Below, in pieces: positions 6,451 to 13,412 of a stretch of 13,434 bases of DNA. Numbering within the stretch: position 1 is the first letter of the stretch; each line of letters starts with the position of its first letter. The notes below the pieces were generated by a model. It ran no database searches, was not told where the DNA came from, and saw only the letters and a program-made list of their open reading frames with translations. Both the position numbers and the translations under genes were made by a program. Source of the stretch: Pseudomonadota bacterium (GTDB taxonomy: Bacteria > Pseudomonadota > Alphaproteobacteria > Rhizobiales > Devosiaceae); contig JAEZKB010000272.1 in assembly GCA_023415605.1 (NCBI GenBank), positions 1 through 13,434 on the forward strand, written 5' to 3'.

Positions 6451-6995
6451 TCCGCACGGCACTCTGGATCTTCGCCGGCCTCGTTCTCGGCGGCATCATC
6501 CATCTGACCGTCATCCTGGCACTGCCGGCGCTCACCGGCGGTGGGGTCTGGTCGCAGGTCGCCGCCATGGGCGCGCTCAACAAAGCCGTAGTGCTGCCGG
6601 CGGTGGAAGCCGGCCAGCCTAATCCTCTAAAGCTCGATCCAGAACTGAGCTACGCCGTCTGCCAGATCGATCTGCGCCGCGGCCCGGGGGTGGTCTCCGG
6701 CACACTGCCGCAGGCCTTCTGGTCGGTGGCCGTCTACAGCCATGCCGGCGTCGTGCTGTATTCGACGACCAATCGCGACAGCGTCGGCCTTAACCTCGAC
6801 CTCGGCATCTTCAACCAGGCGCAGACGCGCCTTCTCGCCGAACAGAAGCTCGATGTCGCCGAAGGCCTCCTGATTGTCGAAAGCCGCGACGACGACGTCT
6901 ACATCGTCGTTCGCCTTGCTCCCGCCCACCAAGTCATGCGCGCCCGCTACGAGGCCCAGCTCCAAACCCTGCGCTGCGGCAATATCCCGACCTAG
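6447..6995 (+). CDS. DUF1254 domain membrane-anchored protein
   Basis: This 182-residue protein has an N-terminal membrane anchor (about 5-29) and a DUF1254 domain. Recognisable segments are LDPELSYAVCQIDLRRGPGVVSGTLPQAFWSVAVYSHAGVVLYSTTNRDS in the middle, then a VAEGLLIVESRDDDVYIVVRLAPA stretch. Its ATG overlaps the DUF1214 stop (ATGA), so the two are translated together and are likely partners. The stop is three bases from the convergent stop of the lipoprotein gene. This compact rhizobial form is much shorter than the fused DUF1254-DUF1214 proteins of other bacteria. Function unknown. Confidence 0.86.
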   Translation: MIRTALWIFAGLVLGGIIHLTVILALPALTGGGVWSQVAAMGALNKAVVLPAVEAGQPNPLKLDPELSYAVCQIDLRRGPGVVSGTLPQAFWSVAVYSHAGVVLYSTTNRDSVGLNLDLGIFNQAQTRLLAEQKLDVAEGLLIVESRDDDVYIVVRLAPAHQVMRARYEAQLQTLRCGNIPT

Positions 6996-6998
6996 GCG

Positions 6999-7817
6999 CT
7001 ACTTTTTGTAGACGTTGCCGTCGCCCATGAGGACGCGGCCGGGGACCCGGTCGTCCTCGCCGTCGGCGTAGATGCCGATACCACTGCAGAAGTCGTCGCG
7101 TTCGCCCTGCTCCACCCAGGTCAGCATCTGACTCAGCAGCCCGTCCACTTGCACCGCTTCCTCGTGCGGGGTTTCCACGAGCAAATGCTCCATGGCGTAG
7201 TTGTAGCTCTCGTAGCGATAGCGGATGGCGCGGACGAACCAGGCGATGGTCTCACCGTTTTCGGCGGCGCGGTCGCGTTGCTCCTGGCGCATTGCCGGCT
7301 CGATACCGTTAAGGCCACCGGCAGCAACGCTGCGCTGGCGGTCGACTTCGATTACCGCGCAAATGGACCGAAAGGTCGACGGCATCAGATCGATATCGAT
7401 GGAGAGATGATCGGCCATCGTCGCATAGCGCACACGCGAGGAGGCGTAGCGGTCCGATGATATGATCTTGTAGTAGCGATCGATCTTGAACTTGTGGTCC
7501 GTCACGCCGATGCGGGTGCGTTGGAATTCGACCGAGGTGTCAAACGACCAGTCCTTGGCATGGGCCGCCGTAAGGTAGCGCCAGACGCGGTCATGCATCT
7601 CGCGTTCCTGGTCGGTCTGGTTGAACTTGCTAACCGGCTTCTTGTCGATGAATTCGCGCTTGGCGTTGCCCACCGCCGGCATCACGGTGTCGTTGAGCAC
7701 GCTCTCACGGGCGCGGCCGAAATCACCCGTCGGCCGAGTTGTACTGCAGCCAGCCACGATCAGCAGCAGCGCGGATGCGGCCACTCCCCGGAACAATGCA
7801 CGGCTCAGTTTACCCAC
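6999..7817 (-). CDS. Lipoprotein of unknown function
   Basis: This 272-residue protein begins with a lipoprotein signal peptide: basic start (KLSR), hydrophobic core and lipobox VAGC with the lipidated Cys24. The mature part is charged and mainly helical, with no domain I recognise. Notable stretches are QEREMHDRVWRYLTAAHAKDW (about 69-89), KFKIDRYYKIISSDRYASSRVRYATMADHLSIDIDLM (a central conserved-looking block) and an ending with YADGEDDRVPGRVLMGDGNVYKK. It is convergent with the DUF1254 gene and starts 2 bp after the stop of the small gene upstream, with which it probably forms an operon. It was called real because of the signal peptide and good codon use. An envelope role fits its location and neighbours but is inference. 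Confidence 0.86.
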   Translation of the reverse strand: MGKLSRALFRGVAASALLLIVAGCSTTRPTGDFGRARESVLNDTVMPAVGNAKREFIDKKPVSKFNQTDQEREMHDRVWRYLTAAHAKDWSFDTSVEFQRTRIGVTDHKFKIDRYYKIISSDRYASSRVRYATMADHLSIDIDLMPSTFRSICAVIEVDRQRSVAAGGLNGIEPAMRQEQRDRAAENGETIAWFVRAIRYRYESYNYAMEHLLVETPHEEAVQVDGLLSQMLTWVEQGERDDFCSGIGIYADGEDDRVPGRVLMGDGNVYKK

Positions 7818-8004
7818 GTTTGCGCTTCGGCCGATTCAGAGGTTTCCCTGGCACCGGCGTTCCGTCGCGCTCATAGCGCACCCCGGTGAAGAAAACGATC
7901 TGGGCGACACCTGCGGTGAGGGGCCGCGCCTTCGGATGGCGTCCGCGCTTGTCGAATTGGACCAGCTTACCCAAAGCCTGACTCCGGTCTTGGCGCCGCA
8001 CCAT
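7810..8004 (-). CDS. Small protein with FFTGVRYER motif
   Basis: A 64-residue protein (from the ATG at 8004; a TTG at 8016 would add four residues). It ends with a very basic tail (LNRPKRKRG) and contains IVFFTGVRYERDGTP in the middle; a F-T-G-V-R-Y-E-R segment recurs, as I remember, in small hypothetical proteins of rhizobia, which is the main reason to accept it. It has no signal peptide or cysteines. Its coding region overlaps the beginning of the lipoprotein gene by 8 bp, suggesting an operon. The ribosome binding site is weak. Function unknown. Confidence 0.55.
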   Translation of the reverse strand: MVRRQDRSQALGKLVQFDKRGRHPKARPLTAGVAQIVFFTGVRYERDGTPVPGKPLNRPKRKRG

Positions 8005-8047
8005 TACAGCCGCCAAATCGAGGTGACGCTACCCCGAGTGAGCCCCA

Positions 8048-8079
8048 TTAAGAGTTCGTCAAGGTTAACAGTTCGCTAA
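8048..8079 (+). promoter_or_regulatory. Two tandem CtrA-like boxes upstream of the DUF2336 gene
   Basis: TTAA-GAGTTCG-TCAA (8048-8062) and TTAA-CAGTTCG-CTAA (8065-8079) are two near-copies, 17 bp apart, of the CtrA consensus TTAA-N7-TTAA. The second differs from consensus at one position and the first at two. They share the spacer core AGTTCG. They lie 77-108 bp upstream of the DUF2336 start and equally near the divergent small gene at 8004. Regulation by CtrA is known for cell-cycle genes in this class; here it is inferred from the match only. Confidence 0.5.
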
Positions 8080-8083
8080 CGAT

Positions 8084-8101
8084 TATCCGGAAATATCCGG
8101 A
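8084..8101 (+). repeat. Tandem TATCCGGA repeat in the DUF2336 leader/promoter
   Basis: TATCCGGA occurs at 8084-8091 and again at 8094-8101, starts 10 bp apart, on one face of the helix. Each copy contains the palindrome TCCGGA. It sits between the CtrA-like boxes and the start codon at 8156, where a regulator or the core promoter could lie. No known binding protein is assigned. Confidence 0.4.
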
Positions 8102-8155
8102 GTGCGTGGTTTGGGGCCTGAGTCTGCAGTGCGGACGGGCCATTCAGGGCGAATT

Positions 8156-9301
8156 ATGATCGGTTTCCAGCCTTACGAGACGTTCCAGTTGCTCATCGAG
8201 ACGGGCGGAATCGACCGTACAAACACTTTGCTTGTCGCTGCCTGCGATGCTTTCGCCCGGCGCGGGACGCCCACTCATGCCGAAATGGAACAGTTCGCCG
8301 CGCTCGCACAGCGCCTGTTCCCCACCGCCGCTCCCTCTGCTCGAGCCAAGGCGGCGGCGACGCTCGGACGTTCCGATTCTTTGTCGCCTGAACTCGAAGA
8401 GTTAGTGATCGCGCATCTTGGCGAAGACCTCGCTGATTTTCTCGTCAGCGCACCAAAACTCTCCGAGCAGACTATGCTCAAAATTGTCGCCGCCAACGAC
8501 GTGCCAACGGCTGCCGCGCTCGCCCGCCGCAGTGACCTCACCAATGTAGTGCTGGCCAAGCTCTTCCAGCTCAACAGCCGCAAGGTCTACCGGGCGCTGG
8601 CCACAAATACCTCGATCACGCCGCGCGGTGCTTTTCTCTCGGCCCTCGCCCGATCTGCGCAGATGGATCATCAGGTCGCCTGGTCACTTGCCGCCCGGAG
8701 CGATTTCGATTGCGCCCTGCTCGCGCCTGCCTTCTTCGATCTGGGAGAACCCGACCGGATCAAGGTCATCACCGCGTTTGCCAATCGGCAGACGCCGGCC
8801 GCGCCGATCAAGAAGACGCTCGAACAGCTTTCGGTCGCCACGGCCGAACTCACCAAGGCGCTGATGAAGCTCTTTTCGGAGAACCGCCGTCCAGAGGTGA
8901 CGCGGCTCCTGCATCAGATCACCGGCCTCGACGAAGTCCGCTGCGGGCAGATCGCGCACGATACGTCTGGCGCGGCCCTCTTCGTGGTGCTGCGCGCCTT
9001 CGGCTGCAACGAGTATGACGGCCTCAAGGTGCTGATTCACGCCACCTCGCATGACGAGGACCGATCCAAGGCGCTGGCGCAGTTCTCAACCCTGTTCCAG
9101 ACGGTGAGCGTGGACTCGACTGCTTTCCTGATGAGCGCCTGGCGCGGTGAGGTGAACCTCCTCGACCTCGCCAAGCCCGAATACAAGCCATTCACCCAGG
9201 AAAGCCGCCGCACCCCCGCTCCGTTCAAGCGCGAACGCGACCCGGTGGTCGATCAGGCGATCGAGGCGCTCGCCCGTATCGGCGTGCGACAGGCGAGCTA
9301 G
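8156..9301 (+). CDS. DUF2336 domain protein
   Basis: A 381-residue soluble, mainly helical protein that I assign to DUF2336, an alphaproteobacterial family built of HEAT-like helical repeats. The repeat-like pattern is visible as LARRSDLTNVVLAKLFQLNSRKVYRALATNTSITPRGAFLSALARSAQMDHQVAWSLAARSDFDCALLAPAFFDL (about 135-210). The N-terminal part contains LSPELEELVIAHLGEDLADFLVSAPKLSEQTMLKIV, also family-like. There is no signal peptide or membrane segment. The ATG at 8156 has AGGG about 8 nt upstream; a GTG at 8102 would overlap the proposed promoter elements and is less likely. Its stop codon overlaps the stop of the convergent DUF1491 gene. Function is unknown; some relatives sit near signalling genes. 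Confidence 0.83.
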   Translation: MIGFQPYETFQLLIETGGIDRTNTLLVAACDAFARRGTPTHAEMEQFAALAQRLFPTAAPSARAKAAATLGRSDSLSPELEELVIAHLGEDLADFLVSAPKLSEQTMLKIVAANDVPTAAALARRSDLTNVVLAKLFQLNSRKVYRALATNTSITPRGAFLSALARSAQMDHQVAWSLAARSDFDCALLAPAFFDLGEPDRIKVITAFANRQTPAAPIKKTLEQLSVATAELTKALMKLFSENRRPEVTRLLHQITGLDEVRCGQIAHDTSGAALFVVLRAFGCNEYDGLKVLIHATSHDEDRSKALAQFSTLFQTVSVDSTAFLMSAWRGEVNLLDLAKPEYKPFTQESRRTPAPFKRERDPVVDQAIEALARIGVRQAS

Positions 9302-9633
9302 GCCTTCACCACGAGAATTCCGAGATCGCCCGAGCGCATCTCCAGCGCCAACACCCAGAGATCGGGATCGAAATTGGCTTCCTGCGTGATACGTTCGGCG
9401 ACCTTCGACGGCTCCACGTGATCGAAACGCAGCTGAAAGACGCGGTCCTCGCCATCGTCGGTGCGCAGCCCCGACGGAGCCGGCACGTAGAGCGACTTGC
9501 TGCCGTTGAGGTGGTCGAGCTCGATGAAGATCTGGCCGGCAATGGGGTCACCGCGCCGTTCAACGACGCAGAAGTGACCAAGGTCGTTGTGCCGCCGCAC
9601 GAAGGCGGCGGTCCAGAGATCGGTGCGCAGCAT
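9298..9633 (-). CDS. DUF1491 family protein
   Basis: This 111-residue protein matches DUF1491: LRTDLWTAAFVRRHNDLGHFCVVERRGDPIAGQIFIEL at the N-terminus, SLYVPAPSG, then ITQEANFDPDLWVLALEMR, the most diagnostic part (F-DPDLW-V). It is a small cytosolic protein with no known activity. It starts 9 bp after the stop of the peptidoglycan-binding protein gene, so it is the last gene of the histidine kinase operon. In rhizobia this family is usually found next to a peptidoglycan-binding protein, as here. Its TAG stop overlaps the stop of the convergent DUF2336 gene (CTAG serves both strands). Confidence 0.9.
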   Translation of the reverse strand: MLRTDLWTAAFVRRHNDLGHFCVVERRGDPIAGQIFIELDHLNGSKSLYVPAPSGLRTDDGEDRVFQLRFDHVEPSKVAERITQEANFDPDLWVLALEMRSGDLGILVVKA

Positions 9634-9642
9634 ACAAGCTGA

Positions 9643-10980
9643 CTAGAGCGTTGCGCCGGCCTTCACAAGCAGATCGGGCAATTCCGCAGTAATTCGGCCT
9701 GTCCGCTCATAGTTGTAAAAGGTCTCGAAGCTGCGGATGGCCTTAGCGGTGGCTTCACCAGCGACGCCGTCCACCGGACCATGGAGGAAGCCGAGCGACG
9801 CCAGGCCGCGCTGCACTTTCGAGACGGTGGCCGGGTCGGTGACCGAGAATCCTTGCAGATCTTCGGGCTTGGCATCGGTGTCGAGCACCGGCACTTCCTG
9901 CGGCTTCACCCGCACTTCAGTTGTGGCTGCGGCGCGGGGCGCGACCACAGGCACAGCGGCGACGCTGGCCGTGACGATCGGCTCGACGATTGGCGTTTCG
10001 GCCGGCTGAGACGCGAGTTGCAACGGCGCCGGCGCAGCCTGCCCCTTGGCCTTCGGTTCGACCTTGGGCTCAGGCTTCTTGGTCATGGCGAGGGTCTGAA
10101 CGCCATTGATGATGGTGTCGATGGCGTCGCCCGCCGTCTCGACAGCAATATTCACAGCTTCCTGAGGCGTCTCAGGCAGTTCGCGGGTCAGCGGCTTGTT
10201 TGCGGCCAGCGGCTTCACCTCGAAGCGCGGCTCTTCCGTCACCGGTGGCGCGGACTCGACCACTGCCTGCACCTGCGGGAGCGGCTTTGGCATCGGCTCG
10301 GTGGCAACCACTGGCTCCACCATCACCTTGGGCAGCGGATCGGCGGCAGGGACCGGCTCGACCGTCGGCAGTGGTTTCGGTTCCGGTTCGGCCGAGATCA
10401 TTGGCGCATCCATGATGGCCTTGACGACTTCGGGCGTCAGTTGGCCCATCGGCTTGAGGCCCGCCTTCTGTTCAAAAGCGCGGATAGCGCCGGCTGTCTT
10501 GGGACCGTAGTAGCCGTCCACCGTGCCATTGAAAAGCTTCATGGCCTCGAGCTTGCGCTGCAACTCGAACACCTCGGCATTGCCGATCGGCTTGTCGTTG
10601 GCCGGTACGCTGGCAGTGGTTTCCACCTTGGGCAGCACCACCTTGGGCGTCACCGCGGCCTTCTTGGTCACGGGACGCGGCGCCGGCACCACCGGGGCGA
10701 CGTTCGGGTCAATACTGCCGTCGTTCACCGAAAACAGGGGCGCGGGGTGGCGCGTGTGCTGGAAATAGAGGGCGTTGCTTGTCGCCATCAGGCTCAGCGT
10801 CAGCATGGCGGCAACGCCGGTCGAGGCCAGCGGCGCCTTGCGGTAATGGGCCCATCCCCATGCCAAAGCCGAATGCACCGCGCGGCCAGTCACGGCCAGC
10901 ACGGCGCCACCCGCCTCGAGAGGCAGGCGCGTCAAAATTGCTGCGGTCATAGCGCTCTTCTTTTTTCGTCTTCTTGCCAT
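9643..10980 (-). CDS. Membrane-anchored protein with two peptidoglycan-binding domains
   Basis: This 445-residue protein probably ties the inner membrane to the cell wall. It has a basic cytoplasmic start (RRRKKK), one membrane segment (about 51-72) and two PG_binding_1 domains, one at 134-190 (LQRKLEAMKLFNGTVDGYYGPKTAGAIRAFEQ) and one at 383-441 (VQRGLASLGFLHGPVDGVAGEATAKAIRSFE). A Pro/Val/Glu-rich linker of nearly 200 residues lies between them (PKPLP occurs twice), long enough to span the periplasm. No catalytic domain is present. Overlap with the kinase gene is 34 bp if the ATG at 10980 is used. An ATG at 10950 would give the 4-bp ATGA overlap typical of coupled genes and loses only ten basic residues, so the start is open. 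Confidence 0.9.
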   Translation of the reverse strand: MARRRKKKSAMTAAILTRLPLEAGGAVLAVTGRAVHSALAWGWAHYRKAPLASTGVAAMLTLSLMATSNALYFQHTRHPAPLFSVNDGSIDPNVAPVVPAPRPVTKKAAVTPKVVLPKVETTASVPANDKPIGNAEVFELQRKLEAMKLFNGTVDGYYGPKTAGAIRAFEQKAGLKPMGQLTPEVVKAIMDAPMISAEPEPKPLPTVEPVPAADPLPKVMVEPVVATEPMPKPLPQVQAVVESAPPVTEEPRFEVKPLAANKPLTRELPETPQEAVNIAVETAGDAIDTIINGVQTLAMTKKPEPKVEPKAKGQAAPAPLQLASQPAETPIVEPIVTASVAAVPVVAPRAAATTEVRVKPQEVPVLDTDAKPEDLQGFSVTDPATVSKVQRGLASLGFLHGPVDGVAGEATAKAIRSFETFYNYERTGRITAELPDLLVKAGATL

Positions 10981-12776
10981 TCAGGCATCTGCTGCGGTGC
11001 CGGGTCCCTGTGAAGGGGGGTGATGGAAGCAGTTTCCTCCACCTTTATTGCCGGACCGTTTATAGGCAGCAGGACGGTCACCGTTGTCCCCTGACCAGGC
11101 GACGAGGTGACATGGAGCTGGCCGTCGTGGAGATCCACGAGACCCTTGACTATCGAGAGGCCGAGGCCGGTCCCCTCGTAACGGCGGTTGAGACCATCAT
11201 TGGCCTGGAAGAACGGTTCGCCGACGCGCTTGATGGCTTCCGAGCCCATGCCGATGCCGAGGTCGGCAACCGACATGTTGAGGAACCGCCCCTGCCGCTT
11301 CATCGACACCGTCACCACCGAATGCTCGTGGCTGAACTTGATGGCGTTCGACAGCAGGTTGATCAGAATCTGGCGGCAGGCGCGTTCATCGGCCGTTACC
11401 GGCGGGAGCAGCCGAGAGGTCTCGGTCATCAGCCGCACATGCTTTTCGCGCGCCAGCGTATCGACGATCTTGAGGCAAGGCTCGATCAGCGCGTCCGGCT
11501 GGAACGTCTCGGTCTGTAGCTCGAATTTGCCCGCTTCGAGCCGGCTCATGTCGAGCAGCATCTGCACCACTTCGATGAGGTGCTTGCCAGAGCCGTGGAT
11601 CAGCGTTGCATATTCCTTATGCTGCGGGCTCAGCTCGCCCACCACGCCCGAAGTCATCATCTCGGAAAAGCCGACAATCGCGTTGAGCGGCGTGCGCAGT
11701 TCGTGCCCGATGGTGGCGAGAAAGCGCGACTTGGCGCTCGACGCCTCTTCGGCGATCTTGCGGGCGTTGTTCATCTCGTTTTCGTGGTCGTGCCGCTCGG
11801 TGATGTCGCGGAACAGCGCCACCACCTCGTGCCGGCCATCGGCTCCGGCATTGTCGAGCACCGGCGAGAGGCTGGCTTCGACCCAAAAGAACTGCGGCGC
11901 AGCAGAGGGTGCGTCTTCGACCTCGCGGCGCATGCGCATTTCGACCCGGCGCGTCTGCCCGTCGCGGTTGGCGTCGGCGAAGGCGGTCATGTAGGCAGGG
12001 CGGTCGAGCACGTGAATGCGCTCGACGAGTCCATTGCCGCTCAGTTCATAGCGACGGCAGCCGAGGAGCCTTTCCGACGATAGCGACGAGAACAGCAGGG
12101 TGCCGTCGGGCGCAAAGCGCATCACCGCGTCCTGCACGTGTTCGATCAGGTGACGGTAGGCATTGATCTGCGCCTTCTCATAGACCTCGAACACCGAGTT
12201 CAGCCGGTTGGCCGAATGCGCCACCACCACCGCGGTAATGGCGAAGGCAAAGCCGGCAACCAGCGCATATTCGGTGTGGAACTGCTCGGGCCAGACCACG
12301 AGGCCGCTCGAACCAAACGAGGCGAAGGCAACAACGACTACAAGGCCGACCCACGCCTTCTTCTTGACTGGCGTGCGGGCCAGCAGCGAGGCATGCACCG
12401 GCGCCAGCAACGCAACGGCCAGACCGAAATCGGCGATCGCCGGATCGGCCATGGCGAGGAGGAAACCGGTGAGCAGCGTGCCATAGACCTGGCCGGCCGC
12501 GGCGCGCTCGTACTGGCCGCGCTGATGCAGGGCCAGCGTCAGCACACCCACCGTGAGGCCGAGAATACAGAGCACGAACGGCAGCATCGCGCCCTGGACC
12601 AGCGCATAGAGACCGGCTGGCAAAGCCAGCGCACTCGCCACCATGATGATCTTGGAATTGACCGCAAGCGTACGTCTGCGCAGCAGTTCCGGACGGCCCG
12701 AACCGTCACGGCCTTCAGCCGCTCGGGCCGCCATGGCACTGTCTTTCCCGAACATGTGGGAGAAGAGGCTACGCAT
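10947..12776 (-). CDS. PAS-domain sensor histidine kinase (DivJ/PleC-like)
   Basis: A 609-residue membrane-bound sensor kinase. Six hydrophobic segments lie at about 42-62, 66-84, 97-110, 116-133, 141-161 and 170-188. A PAS domain follows (about 205-330, HVQDAVMRFAPDGTLLF...FFWVEASLSPV...LFRDITERHD). The HisKA H-box is FLATIGHELRTPLNAIVGFSEMM with His358, and the HATPase domain has the N-box (ILINLLSNAIKFS), DLGIGM (505-510), EPFFQ and GTGLGLSIVKGLVDLHDG (535-552). All catalytic motifs are intact, so it is an active kinase and/or phosphatase. The H-box and multi-helix-PAS layout resemble the DivJ/PleC/PdhS cell-cycle kinases, but which one cannot be decided. No response regulator gene is adjacent, as usual for that family. 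It leads the operon with the peptidoglycan-binding and DUF1491 proteins. Confidence 0.94.
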   Translation of the reverse strand: MRSLFSHMFGKDSAMAARAAEGRDGSGRPELLRRRTLAVNSKIIMVASALALPAGLYALVQGAMLPFVLCILGLTVGVLTLALHQRGQYERAAAGQVYGTLLTGFLLAMADPAIADFGLAVALLAPVHASLLARTPVKKKAWVGLVVVVAFASFGSSGLVVWPEQFHTEYALVAGFAFAITAVVVAHSANRLNSVFEVYEKAQINAYRHLIEHVQDAVMRFAPDGTLLFSSLSSERLLGCRRYELSGNGLVERIHVLDRPAYMTAFADANRDGQTRRVEMRMRREVEDAPSAAPQFFWVEASLSPVLDNAGADGRHEVVALFRDITERHDHENEMNNARKIAEEASSAKSRFLATIGHELRTPLNAIVGFSEMMTSGVVGELSPQHKEYATLIHGSGKHLIEVVQMLLDMSRLEAGKFELQTETFQPDALIEPCLKIVDTLAREKHVRLMTETSRLLPPVTADERACRQILINLLSNAIKFSHEHSVVTVSMKRQGRFLNMSVADLGIGMGSEAIKRVGEPFFQANDGLNRRYEGTGLGLSIVKGLVDLHDGQLHVTSSPGQGTTVTVLLPINGPAIKVEETASITPLHRDPAPQQMPEWQEDEKRRAL

Positions 12777-12860
12777 TACTCAAGCTCACTTCGGAGACGC
12801 CTTTTTGTTGCGGCCAACCCTCCACTGGAGACCCTAAAGGGGGTTTAAGGAAAACGCCCC

Positions 12861-12905
12861 GGAGGCCGTTCCGCACGCTTTGCACGGGCTTGTGCGGTGG
12901 CTTTC
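12861..12905. promoter_or_regulatory. Hairpin in the gene-free region upstream of the histidine kinase
   Basis: CCGCAC (12871-12876) pairs with GTGCGG (12892-12897) around a 15-nt loop, and the stem can be extended outward, after small bulges, by GGCC with GGCT and GGA with TCC. It lies in the 291-bp stretch between the divergent kinase (12776) and small membrane protein (13068) genes, about 90 bp upstream of the kinase start. I see no coding region here. It may be a leader structure or regulatory site; neither is proven. Confidence 0.3.
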
Positions 12906-13067
12906 CGGGATTAGCGTAAACAGTGCCTTACCCGAGCCGCCGATGGCGATCCGCGCAAGTTGCATCGAATTTTATCGATCCGCCAAAAGCCCCTTTAAGC
13001 CGGGGGGCATAGCGTTGGGATGAACGAGGCGGAGGCCAATTCCGCCCATCCTGGGGGTTCCAGCTTC

Positions 13068-13361
13068 ATGTTTCTTCTGCGCTCGGCATTCTGGCTCACG
13101 GTGGCGTTCATGCTGATCGCCCCCAAGGACGTTGACCTTGGTCAGCGTGCGCAAGAGCTTTCCGCGCAGGCTGTCGCCGCTGGCCAGAAGGTCGTCGTTT
13201 CCCAGATCCTGTCGAGCGACTGCTCGACCATCGAATGTGCTGGCGGCAAGGCAGTTCTTGCCGCTGTGACTACCAATTTCCCGTCCGTCGAACTTCCCAT
13301 GCAGGACAATTCGAACACTCCGGTCCCTTTCCCCCGACCGAGACCGGATTGGATGGGCTAA
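13068..13361 (+). CDS. Small membrane-anchored protein, DUF5330-like
   Basis: This 97-residue protein begins MFLLRSAFWLTVAFMLIAP, a short amphipathic-to-hydrophobic N-terminal anchor that is typical of rhizobial DUF5330 proteins, followed by a periplasmic segment (LGQRAQELSAQAVAAGQKVV), two cysteines a few residues apart (SSDCSTIECAGGKAVLAA) and a proline-rich end with PVPFPRPRPDW. The C-x-x-x-x-C pair and the proline-rich end with its tryptophan fit the family loosely. I chose the ATG at 13068 because family members begin at this motif; an ATG at 13020 would add 16 residues and cannot be excluded. Base composition is like the neighbours. The function is unknown. The family assignment is tentative. 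Confidence 0.62.
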   Translation: MFLLRSAFWLTVAFMLIAPKDVDLGQRAQELSAQAVAAGQKVVVSQILSSDCSTIECAGGKAVLAAVTTNFPSVELPMQDNSNTPVPFPRPRPDWMG

Positions 13362-13362
13362 G

Positions 13363-13412
13363 CCAGGGGTCGCGTCACTTCCCCCGACGCTACTCTAGTC
13401 AGCGACCCTTGG
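13363..13412. repeat. Inverted repeat downstream of the small membrane protein gene
   Basis: CCAGGGGTCGC (13363-13373) pairs with GCGACCCTTGG (13402-13412), 11 pairs with one G-T wobble, around a 28-nt loop. It begins one base after the stop codon, so it could help end or stabilise the transcript. There is no T-tract after it, so it is not a standard intrinsic terminator, and the window ends 22 bp later. Confidence 0.4.

Noticed and set aside
9781..11013. 410-residue open frame antisense to the peptidoglycan-binding protein gene
   Set aside because: Arg/His-rich low-complexity translation, mirror of a real gene with two clear domains.
12917..12931. TAAA-N7-TTAC as a CtrA box near the histidine kinase gene
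   Set aside because: Two mismatches to TTAA-N7-TTAA and no second copy; such partial matches are common by chance.
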